From the NCBI GenBank assembly GCA_030619405.1, contig JAUXBK010000110.1:1-8446 (forward strand): a DNA stretch of 8,446 nt, in the 5' to 3' direction. Shown here one piece after another: positions 1 to 5,952 of this stretch. Within the stretch, counting starts at the first letter, position 1. Each line of letters starts with the position of its first letter. The translations under genes and the position numbers were made by a program. This DNA comes from Sedimenticola sp. Its GTDB lineage: Bacteria > Pseudomonadota > Gammaproteobacteria > Chromatiales > Chromatiaceae. The notes under the pieces are model-generated. The model was given only the letters and a program-made list of their open reading frames with translations. It did not search any database and was not told the origin of the DNA.

Positions 1-1
1 C

Positions 2-69
2 CGTATAGCGATATGAAAAATCTTGGGAATCACAATAAGGATTCCACGCAATTTTTCATTCGCTCTACG
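2..69. repeat. AT-rich imperfect palindrome (long hairpin)
   Basis: Working inward, the two sides pair as CGTA/TACG (2-5 with 66-69), AGCGA/TCGCT (7-11 with 60-64), ATGAAAAAT/ATTTTTCAT (13-21 with 51-59) and GGAATC/GATTCC (26-31 with 40-45). There is one mismatch, one bulged base at 12, an internal loop (22-25 against 46-50) and an 8-base terminal loop. That is 24 pairs over 68 bases. It lies about 60 bases beyond the stop codon of the GGDEF gene. It lacks the GC-rich stem and trailing T run of an ordinary terminator. It could be a MITE or insertion-sequence remnant, or a structured RNA 3' end. Its function is unknown, and it may extend left of the window. Confidence 0.6.
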
Positions 70-130
70 AAACAATAGCTTGCACTCTGTACGCACGACT
101 ACCTGCAGGATCTAGGTATCATCATAAGGG

Positions 131-796
131 TTATCTGAACAGATCCTCTTTCTCTTCCCGCCCTACCTGGGTTTCGGGGCGGAACAGTTTGAAATCCGGA
201 TGACAGACCCGATTTCTGCCCTCTTTCTTGGCTTGATAGAGGAAACTATCCGTCTGCTCTATGAAGGCATCCATCTCCAGGGTATCGCCCTTCCTGTAGA
301 CATTGACCCCCATACTCGCCGTAGCCGAAATGGTAACGCTGTCCAGTTCCAACGGTGTCCCCGCGATTGCGGTTCGCAGCCGGTTCGCGGCACTGACTGC
401 CCGTGGAAGCGGCGTGGCAGGCAGGATCAGCGCAAACTCCTCCCCGCCATAGCGACAGGGGACATCGATTTTGCGTAGCATACCCGCAATCAACCGGGCA
501 CAGTGACGCAACACCCGGTTACCGGTCTCGTGGCCCCACTGATCATTTATCCGCTTGAAGTGGTCCAGGTCAACCATCACCAGGGCGGCCGGTTGCCCAC
601 TGCGGCGGGTGCGCTCCCACTCCTGTTCCATCATGCGCGAAAAATGGCGATAGTTATACAGGCCGGTCAGGGCATCCGTGTGCACCTGTTCCGCGAGCAT
701 CTCCATCCGGCTGCGGGCGTACGCCAGCTCATCGAGCCTTGGGCAGTCCGCTTCACCTACCGGACAGATCCTTGTTTCGTTGTCGCTGATGTCCAT
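131..796 (-). CDS. GGDEF-domain diguanylate cyclase, short and soluble
   Basis: This 221-residue protein is predicted to make cyclic di-GMP from two GTP in the cytoplasm. The GGDEF domain spans roughly residues 38-199. It starts at the TDALTGLYN motif (40-48), carries the metal-binding MVDLDHFK segment (D76) with N84, and has an intact GGEEF active-site loop at 117-121. An RxxD inhibitory site (R108-D111) lies five residues before the loop, so product feedback inhibition is expected. The domain ends with LYQAKKEGRNRV. There is no membrane segment and no recognisable sensor domain. The N-terminal 40 residues hold a C11-x6-C18 pair inside CPVGEADCP, followed by a short helical stretch that may form a dimerising coiled coil. 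The start is the first ATG of the frame; the ribosome site is weak (AGGG about 11 bases upstream), so an internal ATG at residue 31 cannot be excluded. The gene appears to be alone on its strand. Catalytic activity is inferred from the motifs. Confidence 0.9.
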   Translation of the reverse strand: MDISDNETRICPVGEADCPRLDELAYARSRMEMLAEQVHTDALTGLYNYRHFSRMMEQEWERTRRSGQPAALVMVDLDHFKRINDQWGHETGNRVLRHCARLIAGMLRKIDVPCRYGGEEFALILPATPLPRAVSAANRLRTAIAGTPLELDSVTISATASMGVNVYRKGDTLEMDAFIEQTDSFLYQAKKEGRNRVCHPDFKLFRPETQVGREEKEDLFR

Positions 797-856
797 CGAC
801 CGGCAGCCCTGACCTCGGATTGGGGGGGAATTTATACAAATATAGCATTGTGCCCT

Positions 857-999
857 CGTAACCGTTCAGCCCCCCCGCCTCAAATCCCCTCTCCCTCAGG
901 GAGACGACTCCATGGATGGAGGAGGTAGGGCGACGCAGGACGCCAAAGCCGAGGGTTAGGGTGAGAGGTTCAAAACGGCAGGGGGACTGAACGGTTACG
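857..999. mobile_element. MITE-like element with terminal inverted repeats and target duplication
   Basis: The outer 23 bases of each end (857-879 and 977-999) are inverted repeats matching at 21 of 23 positions; the outermost 13 bases, CGTAACCGTTCAG, are identical. The element is flanked by a perfect direct repeat TGCCCT (851-856 and 1000-1005), as expected of a transposition target duplication. Inside, CCCTCTCCCT-like and AGGGTGAGAGG-like segments continue an imperfect palindrome, and CTCCATGGATGGAG (908-921) is a small internal palindrome. The 143-base length, lack of any transposase and near-palindromic structure fit a non-autonomous miniature element moved by a transposase elsewhere. The family is not identified. 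It sits upstream of the GGDEF gene and downstream of amt, so it interrupts neither coding frame. Confidence 0.75.
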
Positions 1000-1060
1000 T
1001 GCCCTCAGCGCCTGGCTGATTTCACCCCTAAGATGATATCTGAATTGTAGTGGTGACAGC

Positions 1061-1091
1061 ACAAAAAAACGGGCACCGAAGCGCCCGTTTC
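1061..1091 (-). terminator. Intrinsic terminator of the glnK-amt operon
   Basis: Read on the minus strand, arms AAACGGGC (1090-1083) and GCCCGTTT (1074-1067) form an 8-base-pair stem. It extends by a G-U and a C-G pair that close a TTCG tetraloop. A run of seven T follows (1069-1063). It begins about 20 bases after the amt stop codon, exactly where the operon transcript should end. The right side also has T-rich sequence, so weak activity in the other direction is possible. Confidence 0.9.
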
Positions 1092-1111
1092 GTTTTTCGA
1101 GGGTATAAACC

Positions 1112-2389
1112 TCAGCGGCCGGAACCGCGGGAGCCGACAAACTCGGGGTAGGCCTCCAGACCACACTCGCCGATATCGACGCCCTCGAACTCTTCCTCTT
1201 CCGAGACACGAATTCCGACGGTCACCTTGAGAATCATCCAGGTGACAAGACTGGCTGCGAAGACCCAACCGAAGATCACCAGCAGACCGGTAACTTGCGC
1301 ACTGAAAGTGGCATCACTGTTGGAGAAGGGCACCGCCAGCAGACCCCACATGCCTACCACACCGTGCACAGAGATGGCACCAACTGGATCGTCGACCCGT
1401 ATCTTGTCGATGGTGATGATGGAGAAGACCACCAGCACGCCACCGATCGCACCGACGATGGTGGCCCACAGAGGGGTGGGGGCCAATGGTTCAGCCGTGA
1501 TCGCCACCAGACCCGCCAGGGCACCGTTGAGGGTCATGGTCAAATCCGCCTTACCGAAGATCATACGGGCTGCCAACAGCGCCGCCACCACTCCGCCGGC
1601 CGCCGCAGCATTAGTATTGACGAATACCGCCGCCACCGCATTGGCTTCACCCACATTAGAGAGAATGAGTTCGGAACCACCATTGAAGCCAAACCAGCCC
1701 AGCCAGAGGATAAAGGTACCCAGGGTGGCCATGGGCATGTTGGCACCGGGGATGGCCCGGATCTCGCCATTGGGCCCGTACTTACCCTTGCGTGCACCGA
1801 GCAGCAGCACACCGGCCAGGGCAGCGGAAGCGCCAGCCAGATGCACTACACCGGAACCGGCGAAGTCCTGGAACCCCAATTCGTCCAGAAAACCACCGCC
1901 CCACTTCCAGTAACCCTGAAGGGGGTAGATAAGACCAGTCATCACCACCGCGAACCAGAGGAAGCTCCACAGCTTCATACGCTCGGCCACGGCACCGGAA
2001 ACGATGGACATGGCAGTGGCCACGAACACCACCTGGAAGAAGAAATCGGACATGCCGGAGTAGTAGTCTCCTTCATACCAGGTCGCTGGGTCCTGTGCCA
2101 GCACGGCGGCAGGATCGTTGTCGCCGCCGAACATGAAGGAGAAATCCAGTGCGGGGATGATGCCGTTGCCCCCATCCGGATACATGATGTTGTAGCCCAT
2201 CAGCATGTACATGATACAGGCGATGGCGAACAGGGCGATGTTCTTGGTCAGGATCTCAGCGGTGTTCTTGGCCCGGACCAGACCCGCCTCGAGCATAGCA
2301 AAACCTGCTGCCATCCACATGACCAGCGCGCCGGACACCAGGAAATAGAAGGTGTCGAGCGCATAACGAAGATTGAGAATGTCTTCCAT
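1112..2389 (-). CDS. amt: Ammonium transporter, AmtB type
   Basis: This 425-residue inner-membrane channel conducts ammonium into the cell as a trimer. Key family residues are present: the twin pore histidines H183 (in GSGVVHLAG) and H342 (in SVHGVVGMWG), the conserved D175 before the first, the periplasmic recruitment-site residues W163 and S239 (in WFGFNGGS), and the Phe-rich gate segment SDFFFQVVF (114-122). About 11 hydrophobic segments are visible. The cytoplasmic tail (390-417, GIRVSEEEEFEGVDIGECG onward) is the part that PII proteins bind in this family. Unlike E. coli AmtB there is no cleavable leader: the first membrane helix begins near residue 9. The start ATG has AGAGG about 10 bases upstream. 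It follows glnK by 35 bases on the same strand and is the last gene of the operon, with a strong terminator after it. Regulation by NtrC and sigma-54 is inferred from the upstream region. Confidence 0.97.
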   Translation of the reverse strand: MEDILNLRYALDTFYFLVSGALVMWMAAGFAMLEAGLVRAKNTAEILTKNIALFAIACIMYMLMGYNIMYPDGGNGIIPALDFSFMFGGDNDPAAVLAQDPATWYEGDYYSGMSDFFFQVVFVATAMSIVSGAVAERMKLWSFLWFAVVMTGLIYPLQGYWKWGGGFLDELGFQDFAGSGVVHLAGASAALAGVLLLGARKGKYGPNGEIRAIPGANMPMATLGTFILWLGWFGFNGGSELILSNVGEANAVAAVFVNTNAAAAGGVVAALLAARMIFGKADLTMTLNGALAGLVAITAEPLAPTPLWATIVGAIGGVLVVFSIITIDKIRVDDPVGAISVHGVVGMWGLLAVPFSNSDATFSAQVTGLLVIFGWVFAASLVTWMILKVTVGIRVSEEEEFEGVDIGECGLEAYPEFVGSRGSGR

Positions 2390-2424
2390 TGATGAAAAAC
2401 CTCTAGCGGTTCAAGGACAAGGTG

Positions 2425-2763
2425 TCAGAGTGCCTCCGCGCCGGTTTCACCGGTGCGGATGCGGACCACCTGATCCAGGTTGGAGACAAAGATCTTGCCA
2501 TCGCCGATCTTGCCGGTCTTGGCAGCACCCGAAATGGCGTCGATCGCCTGATCCACCTGGTCGGCGGAAACCGCCACCTCGATCTTGATCTTGGGCAGAA
2601 AATCGACCACATATTCGGCCCCGCGATAGAGCTCCGTGTGCCCCTTCTGACGCCCAAACCCCTTGACCTCCACCACGGTGATGCCGGAGGTGCCTATTTC
2701 AGAGAGCGCCTCACGCACATCATCCAGCTTGAAGGGCTTGATGATTGCTGTTACCAGTTTCAT
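2425..2763 (-). CDS. glnK: Nitrogen regulatory protein PII (GlnK type)
   Basis: This 112-residue cytoplasmic trimeric signal protein senses 2-oxoglutarate and ATP/ADP and controls its partner channel. The length is the usual 112. The T-loop (about 37-55) is intact, with the uridylylation tyrosine Y51 in ELYRGAEYVVDF and R47, which enters the Amt pore in known GlnK-AmtB complexes. The B-loop TGKIGDGK (83-90) and C-terminal RIRTGE (101-106) supply the nucleotide-binding lysine and arginines. The start ATG has GAGGAG 11 bases upstream. The gene is first in the operon with amt, which supports the GlnK rather than the GlnB role. The leader from the predicted sigma-54 start is about 83 bases. The family assignment is certain; the GlnK name rests on the amt linkage and the NtrC-type promoter. 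Confidence 0.96.
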   Translation of the reverse strand: MKLVTAIIKPFKLDDVREALSEIGTSGITVVEVKGFGRQKGHTELYRGAEYVVDFLPKIKIEVAVSADQVDQAIDAISGAAKTGKIGDGKIFVSNLDQVVRIRTGETGAEAL

Positions 2764-2856
2764 TACCTATATTTCTCCTCGATTCAGGATCGTTCTTGCT
2801 CAAAACGGTTCAAAACCATGATGGACCGGTAGCACGGCCCGCCTGTGGGGTTATTA

Positions 2857-2872
2857 AGCAGATCTCATGCCA
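2857..2872 (-). promoter_or_regulatory. Sigma-54 (-24/-12) promoter of glnK-amt
   Basis: The minus strand reads TGGCATGAGATCTGCT, against the sigma-54 consensus TGGCACG-N4-TTGCW. The invariant GG and GC are both present with the required 10 bases between them, and only two conserved positions differ. The start site would be near 2846, giving a leader of about 83 bases before glnK. The NtrC-type sites lie at the right distance upstream. Sigma-54 promoters need an activator, so expression should be tied to nitrogen limitation. Confidence 0.85.
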
Positions 2873-2936
2873 TTAACGATTTCTTTATTACTTTCAAGTG
2901 GATAAATGTTATCTTGAAGCCATTGAACACATTGCA

Positions 2937-2953
2937 TGCACCAAATTGGACAG
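2937..2953 (-). promoter_or_regulatory. Second, weaker NtrC-type site
   Basis: TGCACCAAATTGGACAG has a perfect left arm (TGCACC) and a degenerate right arm (GGACAG against GGTGCA), with the correct 5-base centre. It is centred about 100 bases upstream of the predicted start site, 41 bases from the strong site. A possible third copy, AGCACC-N5-GATGCG at 2965-2981, overlaps the edge of the strong site. Multiple sites would allow NtrC oligomers to form on the DNA. Confidence 0.6.
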
Positions 2954-2977
2954 TAGAATGTTGCAGCACCAGAATGA

Positions 2978-2994
2978 TGCGCCATTTTGGTGCG
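2978..2994 (-). promoter_or_regulatory. Strong NtrC-binding site
   Basis: TGCGCCATTTTGGTGCG is a dyad matching the NtrC consensus TGCACC-N5-GGTGCA at 10 of 12 arm positions, and its arms are exactly complementary at five of six pairs. Its centre is about 140 bases upstream of the predicted sigma-54 start, the distance seen for an enhancer site at the enterobacterial glnA promoter. NtrC protein itself is not encoded in the window. Confidence 0.8.
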
Positions 2995-3118
2995 CTACCT
3001 CTCTACCCCATCCCCGCCCGCTTTTTTTCGACGCACCAGCCGCTGCAGAGTCAGTCCTGTTGCGGTTACCCCGGGTCCCGTACTGGACAACCGACGTCTG
3101 CGCCGCTAAGGTGCCTGC

Positions 3119-3376
3119 ATGATGGATCCCAAGCTGTTAGATGACCTGGCCAAGCGGGTCGCGGGGAGCCTGCCCGGCAGTATCCAGCTGTTGCAACAGG
3201 ATCTCCAGAAGAACCTTCGCTCGGCCCTGGAGAGCGGGCTATCCCACCTGGATCTGGTGACCCGGGAGGAGTTTGACGTGCAGAGCGCGGTGCTCGCCCG
3301 CACCCGGGAGAAACTGGAGCGGCTGGAACAACAGGTCGCCGAACTTGAACAGGCCCGCAAAAAGTCGGGTGAGTAA
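3119..3376 (+). CDS. ubiK: Ubiquinone biosynthesis accessory factor UbiK (YqiC family)
   Basis: This 85-residue small coiled-coil protein belongs to the BMFP/YqiC family. The E. coli member helps aerobic ubiquinone synthesis together with UbiJ and forms trimers that can associate with membrane lipids. Residues 3-38 form an amphipathic helix (PKLLDDLAKRVAGSLPG). The family-typical DLVTREEFDVQSAVLARTREKL (45-66) leads into a charged coiled coil (55-82) with Leu/Val heptads. There is no signal peptide. AAGGTG lies 5 bases before the first of two adjacent ATGs (3119 and 3122); either could be used. The gene is divergent from glnK-amt and precedes comM on the same strand with a 208-base repeat-bearing gap, so it is probably its own unit. 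The glnK-amt / ubiK / comM order is familiar from other gammaproteobacteria, as recalled and not checked. Confidence 0.9.
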   Translation: MMDPKLLDDLAKRVAGSLPGSIQLLQQDLQKNLRSALESGLSHLDLVTREEFDVQSAVLARTREKLERLEQQVAELEQARKKSGE

Positions 3377-3423
3377 CAACAAGGCGTTGCCAGTCTGAAC
3401 CCGATCTAATAACAGTGGTAACC

Positions 3424-3549
3424 GTTCACGGTTATCAGTTTTCGGTTAATAAAACAGGAAGTTAGATATATTTTCCGGGCAGGGTGCGAAAGAACTGATT
3501 CAGGAATCCATATGGTTCGTTGAAAAACCGTAAACTGTTAACCGTGAAC
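3424..3549. repeat. Inverted repeat built from 7-base units
   Basis: Arms 3424-3447 and 3526-3549 are inverted copies matching at 22 of 24 positions, separated by 78 bases. Read in the arm direction, each arm is a run of about three and a half 7-base units of the form GTTnnCR (for example GTTCACG). It fills most of the gap between ubiK and comM and ends 35 bases before the comM start. It could fold into a 24-bp stem in RNA or single-stranded DNA. There is no clear flanking duplication, so I call it a repeat and not a mobile element. Confidence 0.7.
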
Positions 3550-3584
3550 TGTAGTGATACAAACCGACACCAAGGAAGGTGCCC

Positions 3585-5096
3585 ATGTCTCTCGCCGTAC
3601 TCTTCAGCCGCGCCCGCAACGGCGTGGATGCCCCGCTGGTCACCGTCGAACTCCATCTCTCCGGCGGCCTGCCGGCGCTCGCCATCGTCGGGCTCCCGGA
3701 GATGGCGGTCCGGGAGAGCCGGGAACGAGTGCGCGGCGCCCTGATCAATTCCCGCTTTGAATTCCCGGCCAGGCGCATCACCATCAACCTGGCCCCGGCC
3801 GATCTCCCCAAAGAGGGAGGGCGCTTCGACCTGCCCATCGCCCTGGGCATACTGGCCGCCTCCGGTCAGATACCGGAAGCGGGACTCCGCCGCTTTGAGT
3901 ACATTGGAGAGCTGGCGCTCTCCGGGGAATTGCGCCCCGCCAGGGGGGTGCTACCGGTGGCGCTGGCCGCAAGAGATGCCGGCCGATCCCTGATACTTCC
4001 TCAGGACAACGCGGCCGAGGCGGCGCTGGTGGAAGGGCTGGAGGTCTACCCCGCCACCCATCTGCTGGACGTGTGTGACCACCTGATACAGGGTAACCGG
4101 ATTCCCGCTTACCGGGAACAACCGGCAACCACCTCCGGCCCCGATATCCCTGACCTGTCAGAGGTAAAGGGGCAACCCCACGCCAAACGCGCTTTGGAGA
4201 TCGCTGCCGCTGGCAATCACAGCCTGCTGATGATCGGCCCCCCGGGTTCCGGCAAATCGATGCTGGCCAGTCGCATTCCCGGCATCCTGCCTCCCATGAC
4301 AGAACAGGAGGCACTGGAGACGGCGGCGGTGCTCTCCATCAGCAGCCAGGGGTTCCGCTCGGAGGAGTGGAAAAGGCGCCCTTTCCGCTGCCCGCACCAC
4401 ACCGCCTCCGGTGTCGCCCTGGTCGGCGGCGGCAGCAATCCCCTCCCGGGTGAGATCTCTCTGGCCCACAACGGCGTACTGTTCCTGGATGAGTTGCCCG
4501 AGTTCGACCGGCGGGTCCTGGAGGTACTGCGCGAACCTCTGGAGAGCGGCCGGATCACCATCTCCCGCGCCGCCCGCCAGGCAGACTTCCCGGCCCGCTT
4601 CCAGCTGGTATCGGCGATGAACCCCTGTCCCTGCGGTTATCTGGGGGATGACAGCGGCAGGATCTGCCGCTGCGCCGAAGACCAGGTGGCGCGCTACCGG
4701 GCCCGAATCTCCGGCCCGTTGCTGGACCGGATAGACATGCACATCGAAGTCCCCCGAATGAAACCGGAACTGCTCTCCAGTGAGGGCAGGCCGCCGGAAG
4801 AGTGCAGCGCCGATGTGCGCCAGCGGGTGGTGACCTGTCGACGACTGCAAATGAAGCGCAACGACTGCGCCAACAGCCTGCTGCAGGGCAAAAACCTGGA
4901 GCAGCAGTGCCGGCTGGAGAAGGATACGCAGGCACTGCTATTCCGAGCCATGGAGCAGCTGGGGCTCTCCGCCCGTGCCTACCACCGTATCCTGCGGCTG
5001 GCGCGGACTATCGCCGACCTGGGACAGTCTGACACCATCCAGTCGTCCCATCTCAGCGAAGCGATCGGCTATCGAAGGCTGGACCGAAGGGAGTGA
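3585..5096 (+). CDS. comM: ComM/YifB family AAA+ ATPase (Mg-chelatase-like)
   Basis: This 503-residue cytoplasmic hexameric AAA+ ATPase is known in Vibrio and other naturally transformable bacteria as a branch-migration helicase that extends incoming DNA recombination; E. coli YifB is its homologue. Domains in order: an N-terminal ChlI/Lon-protease-like fold (about 1-165), the AAA+ core (about 190-395), and a C-terminal Mg-chelatase helical domain (about 405-500). Walker A is GPPGSGKS (218-225), Walker B is VLFLDE (298-303), and LLDRID (379-384) carries the conserved arginine. Four cysteines in CPC (348-350) and CRC (361-363) form the family's likely zinc knuckle. The start is ATG 3585: GGAAGG lies 5 bases upstream, and the resulting MSL N-terminus matches E. 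coli YifB as recalled. An in-frame GTG at 3579 would overlap that ribosome site. The family is certain; a role in transformation here is inferred. Confidence 0.95.
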   Translation: MSLAVLFSRARNGVDAPLVTVELHLSGGLPALAIVGLPEMAVRESRERVRGALINSRFEFPARRITINLAPADLPKEGGRFDLPIALGILAASGQIPEAGLRRFEYIGELALSGELRPARGVLPVALAARDAGRSLILPQDNAAEAALVEGLEVYPATHLLDVCDHLIQGNRIPAYREQPATTSGPDIPDLSEVKGQPHAKRALEIAAAGNHSLLMIGPPGSGKSMLASRIPGILPPMTEQEALETAAVLSISSQGFRSEEWKRRPFRCPHHTASGVALVGGGSNPLPGEISLAHNGVLFLDELPEFDRRVLEVLREPLESGRITISRAARQADFPARFQLVSAMNPCPCGYLGDDSGRICRCAEDQVARYRARISGPLLDRIDMHIEVPRMKPELLSSEGRPPEECSADVRQRVVTCRRLQMKRNDCANSLLQGKNLEQQCRLEKDTQALLFRAMEQLGLSARAYHRILRLARTIADLGQSDTIQSSHLSEAIGYRRLDRRE

Positions 5097-5176
5097 TGCG
5101 AGCACTTGCAGGAAGATGAAGCACAACGGGGGCCATAGGTTTAGAATAGAGGTGTTGAGGATATTGGAGAAAGACC

Positions 5177-5593
5177 ATGAAAAGATCAGTGACTTCTCTT
5201 GGAGCAATCCTGCTTCTCGTATTCACTAACGCGGCTTTGGCCTGGGGGCAATATGATCAGATGCTCTTCAGATCACAAGGATGGCAGAGCGGACCGGCGG
5301 TGTCGGCCGCCTTCTATGTTGAACAGCAGCAATGGCCGGCCGGTTACGGTATCAGGCTCTACCTCCCGGCTCGCAGAACAGCGGATATCCACATTAGCGT
5401 GGAGGGCAGCAGCCTCCTCATCCGCAGCGAGATAGAGGAGCAACTGGCACCTGGGGGTGTACCGGGGCCGATGTTCATGCAGTTCGGCAGCTTCAGCCAG
5501 TGGTTGACCTTGCCACCGGATGCCGATATGAATCAGATGAAACTCACCAGCCGGGATGGCGTGATCGGCATCTTCATTCCGAGGAAGCGTTAG
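5177..5593 (+). CDS. Exported Hsp20/alpha-crystallin-like protein
   Basis: This 138-residue protein has a clear Sec signal peptide: MKR, a hydrophobic core SLGAILLLVFTNAA, and a likely cut after ALA at residue 22. The mature part is predicted to be periplasmic. Residues about 57-138 resemble an alpha-crystallin domain: GIRLYLPARRTADIHISVEG and SSLLIRSEIEEQ correspond to early beta strands, FGSFSQWLTLPPDADMNQM to the LP segment, and DGVIGIFIPRKR (127-138) to the closing strand with an IxI-like tail. Most small heat-shock proteins are cytosolic holdase chaperones, so export is the odd feature. There are no cysteines or lipobox. GGAGA lies about 8 bases before the ATG. The gene follows comM by 80 bases and heads a cluster with two YbjQ-family genes. 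No convincing heat-shock promoter is seen. The fold call is by motif only; the client protein is unknown. Confidence 0.75.
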   Translation: MKRSVTSLGAILLLVFTNAALAWGQYDQMLFRSQGWQSGPAVSAAFYVEQQQWPAGYGIRLYLPARRTADIHISVEGSSLLIRSEIEEQLAPGGVPGPMFMQFGSFSQWLTLPPDADMNQMKLTSRDGVIGIFIPRKR

Positions 5594-5631
5594 TTCTACT
5601 TTGTCAGATTAACGGGAGCGGAAGTAAAAAT

Positions 5632-5946
5632 ATGTTGATGACCAATCTGGAGTCCGTCCCCGGACGAACCATCGTACGTCACCTGGGGCTGGTGCAAGGA
5701 AGCACCGTGCGCGCCAAGAACATCGGCAGGGACATCATGGCCGGGTTGAAAAACCTGGTTGGCGGTGAGCTGAAGGGCTATACCGAACTGTTGCAGGAGG
5801 CCCGCCAGGAGGCCTTGGAGCGCCTGACTCAGCAGGCCGCCGAGGTCGGCGCCAATGCGGTGCTGAACGTACGGTTCACCACCTCGTCGGTGGCCCAAGG
5901 TGCGGCGGAGTTGCTGGCCTACGGTACTGCGGTTGAGTTGGACTAA
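5632..5946 (+). CDS. YbjQ family (UPF0145/DUF74) protein, soluble
   Basis: This 104-residue cytoplasmic protein has no signal peptide or membrane segment, and the length matches E. coli YbjQ (about 107). Family features include the opening TNLESVPGRTIVRHLGLVQGS, the GLKNLVGGELKGYTELLQEAR segment (38-58) and the closing ELLAYGTAVEL (93-103). Homologues of known structure form ring-like oligomers, but the biochemical role is unknown. Database names mention heavy-metal binding, yet this protein has no cysteine and only one histidine (H17), so metal binding is not supported. An upstream extension of the frame to 5500 overlaps the preceding gene. I chose ATG 5632 because GGAAG lies 7 bases before it and family similarity begins there. 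It is 38 bases after the Hsp20-like gene and 6 bases before the next YbjQ gene, so co-transcription is likely. Confidence 0.9.
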   Translation: MLMTNLESVPGRTIVRHLGLVQGSTVRAKNIGRDIMAGLKNLVGGELKGYTELLQEARQEALERLTQQAAEVGANAVLNVRFTTSSVAQGAAELLAYGTAVELD

Positions 5947-5952
5947 TCGACT

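Larger units (their letters stand above)
797..1111. other. Intergenic stretch between the GGDEF gene and amt
   Basis: This 315-base gap has no credible gene. From left to right it contains the GGDEF gene leader with a run of seven G (822-828) and an AT-rich patch (831-846). The patch has -10-like hexamers on the minus strand (TATAAA at 831-836, TATATT at 839-844) but no good -35. Next is a MITE-like element with flanking duplications (851-1005), and finally the amt terminator (1061-1091). The GGDEF promoter must lie in 797-856, inside the mobile element, or beyond it. Confidence 0.7.
2764..3118. other. Divergent control region between glnK and ubiK
   Basis: This 355-base gap separates two divergent transcription units and holds no credible gene. 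The glnK side carries a sigma-54 promoter and NtrC-type dyads (separate entries). The ubiK-proximal part (3000-3118) has an AAGGTG ribosome site. I see no convincing -35/-10 pair for ubiK: TTGCGG at 3059-3064 followed by TACTGG at 3081 is too weak and too closely spaced to call. Confidence 0.7.

Noticed and set aside
2..69. Palindrome considered as an integron attC site
   Set aside because: The terminal GTTRRRY/RYYYAAC core sites are absent and there is no integrase or cassette array.
1295..2392. 365-codon open frame on the plus strand, antisense to amt
   Set aside because: It lies opposite a certain amt gene and its product is rich in His, Gly and Gln with no domain pattern. High GC content keeps the antisense frame open.
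2422..2832. 136-codon plus-strand frame opposite glnK
   Set aside because: It is antisense to a certain PII gene and spans the glnK leader, with no family features.
3579..3584. GTG start two codons upstream of the chosen comM ATG
   Set aside because: It lies within the GGAAGG ribosome site that is correctly spaced for ATG 3585, and the MSL N-terminus fits the family.
5097..5176. Sigma-32 heat-shock promoter before the Hsp20-like gene
   Set aside because: A TTGCAG and a CCATAG-like patch exist, but their spacing (over 20 bases) and match to CTTGAAA/CCCCATnT are poor.
5500..5631. Upstream extension of the first YbjQ frame overlapping the Hsp20-like gene
   Set aside because: The extension has no family similarity and overlaps the end of a better-supported gene, while ATG 5632 has a good ribosome site.
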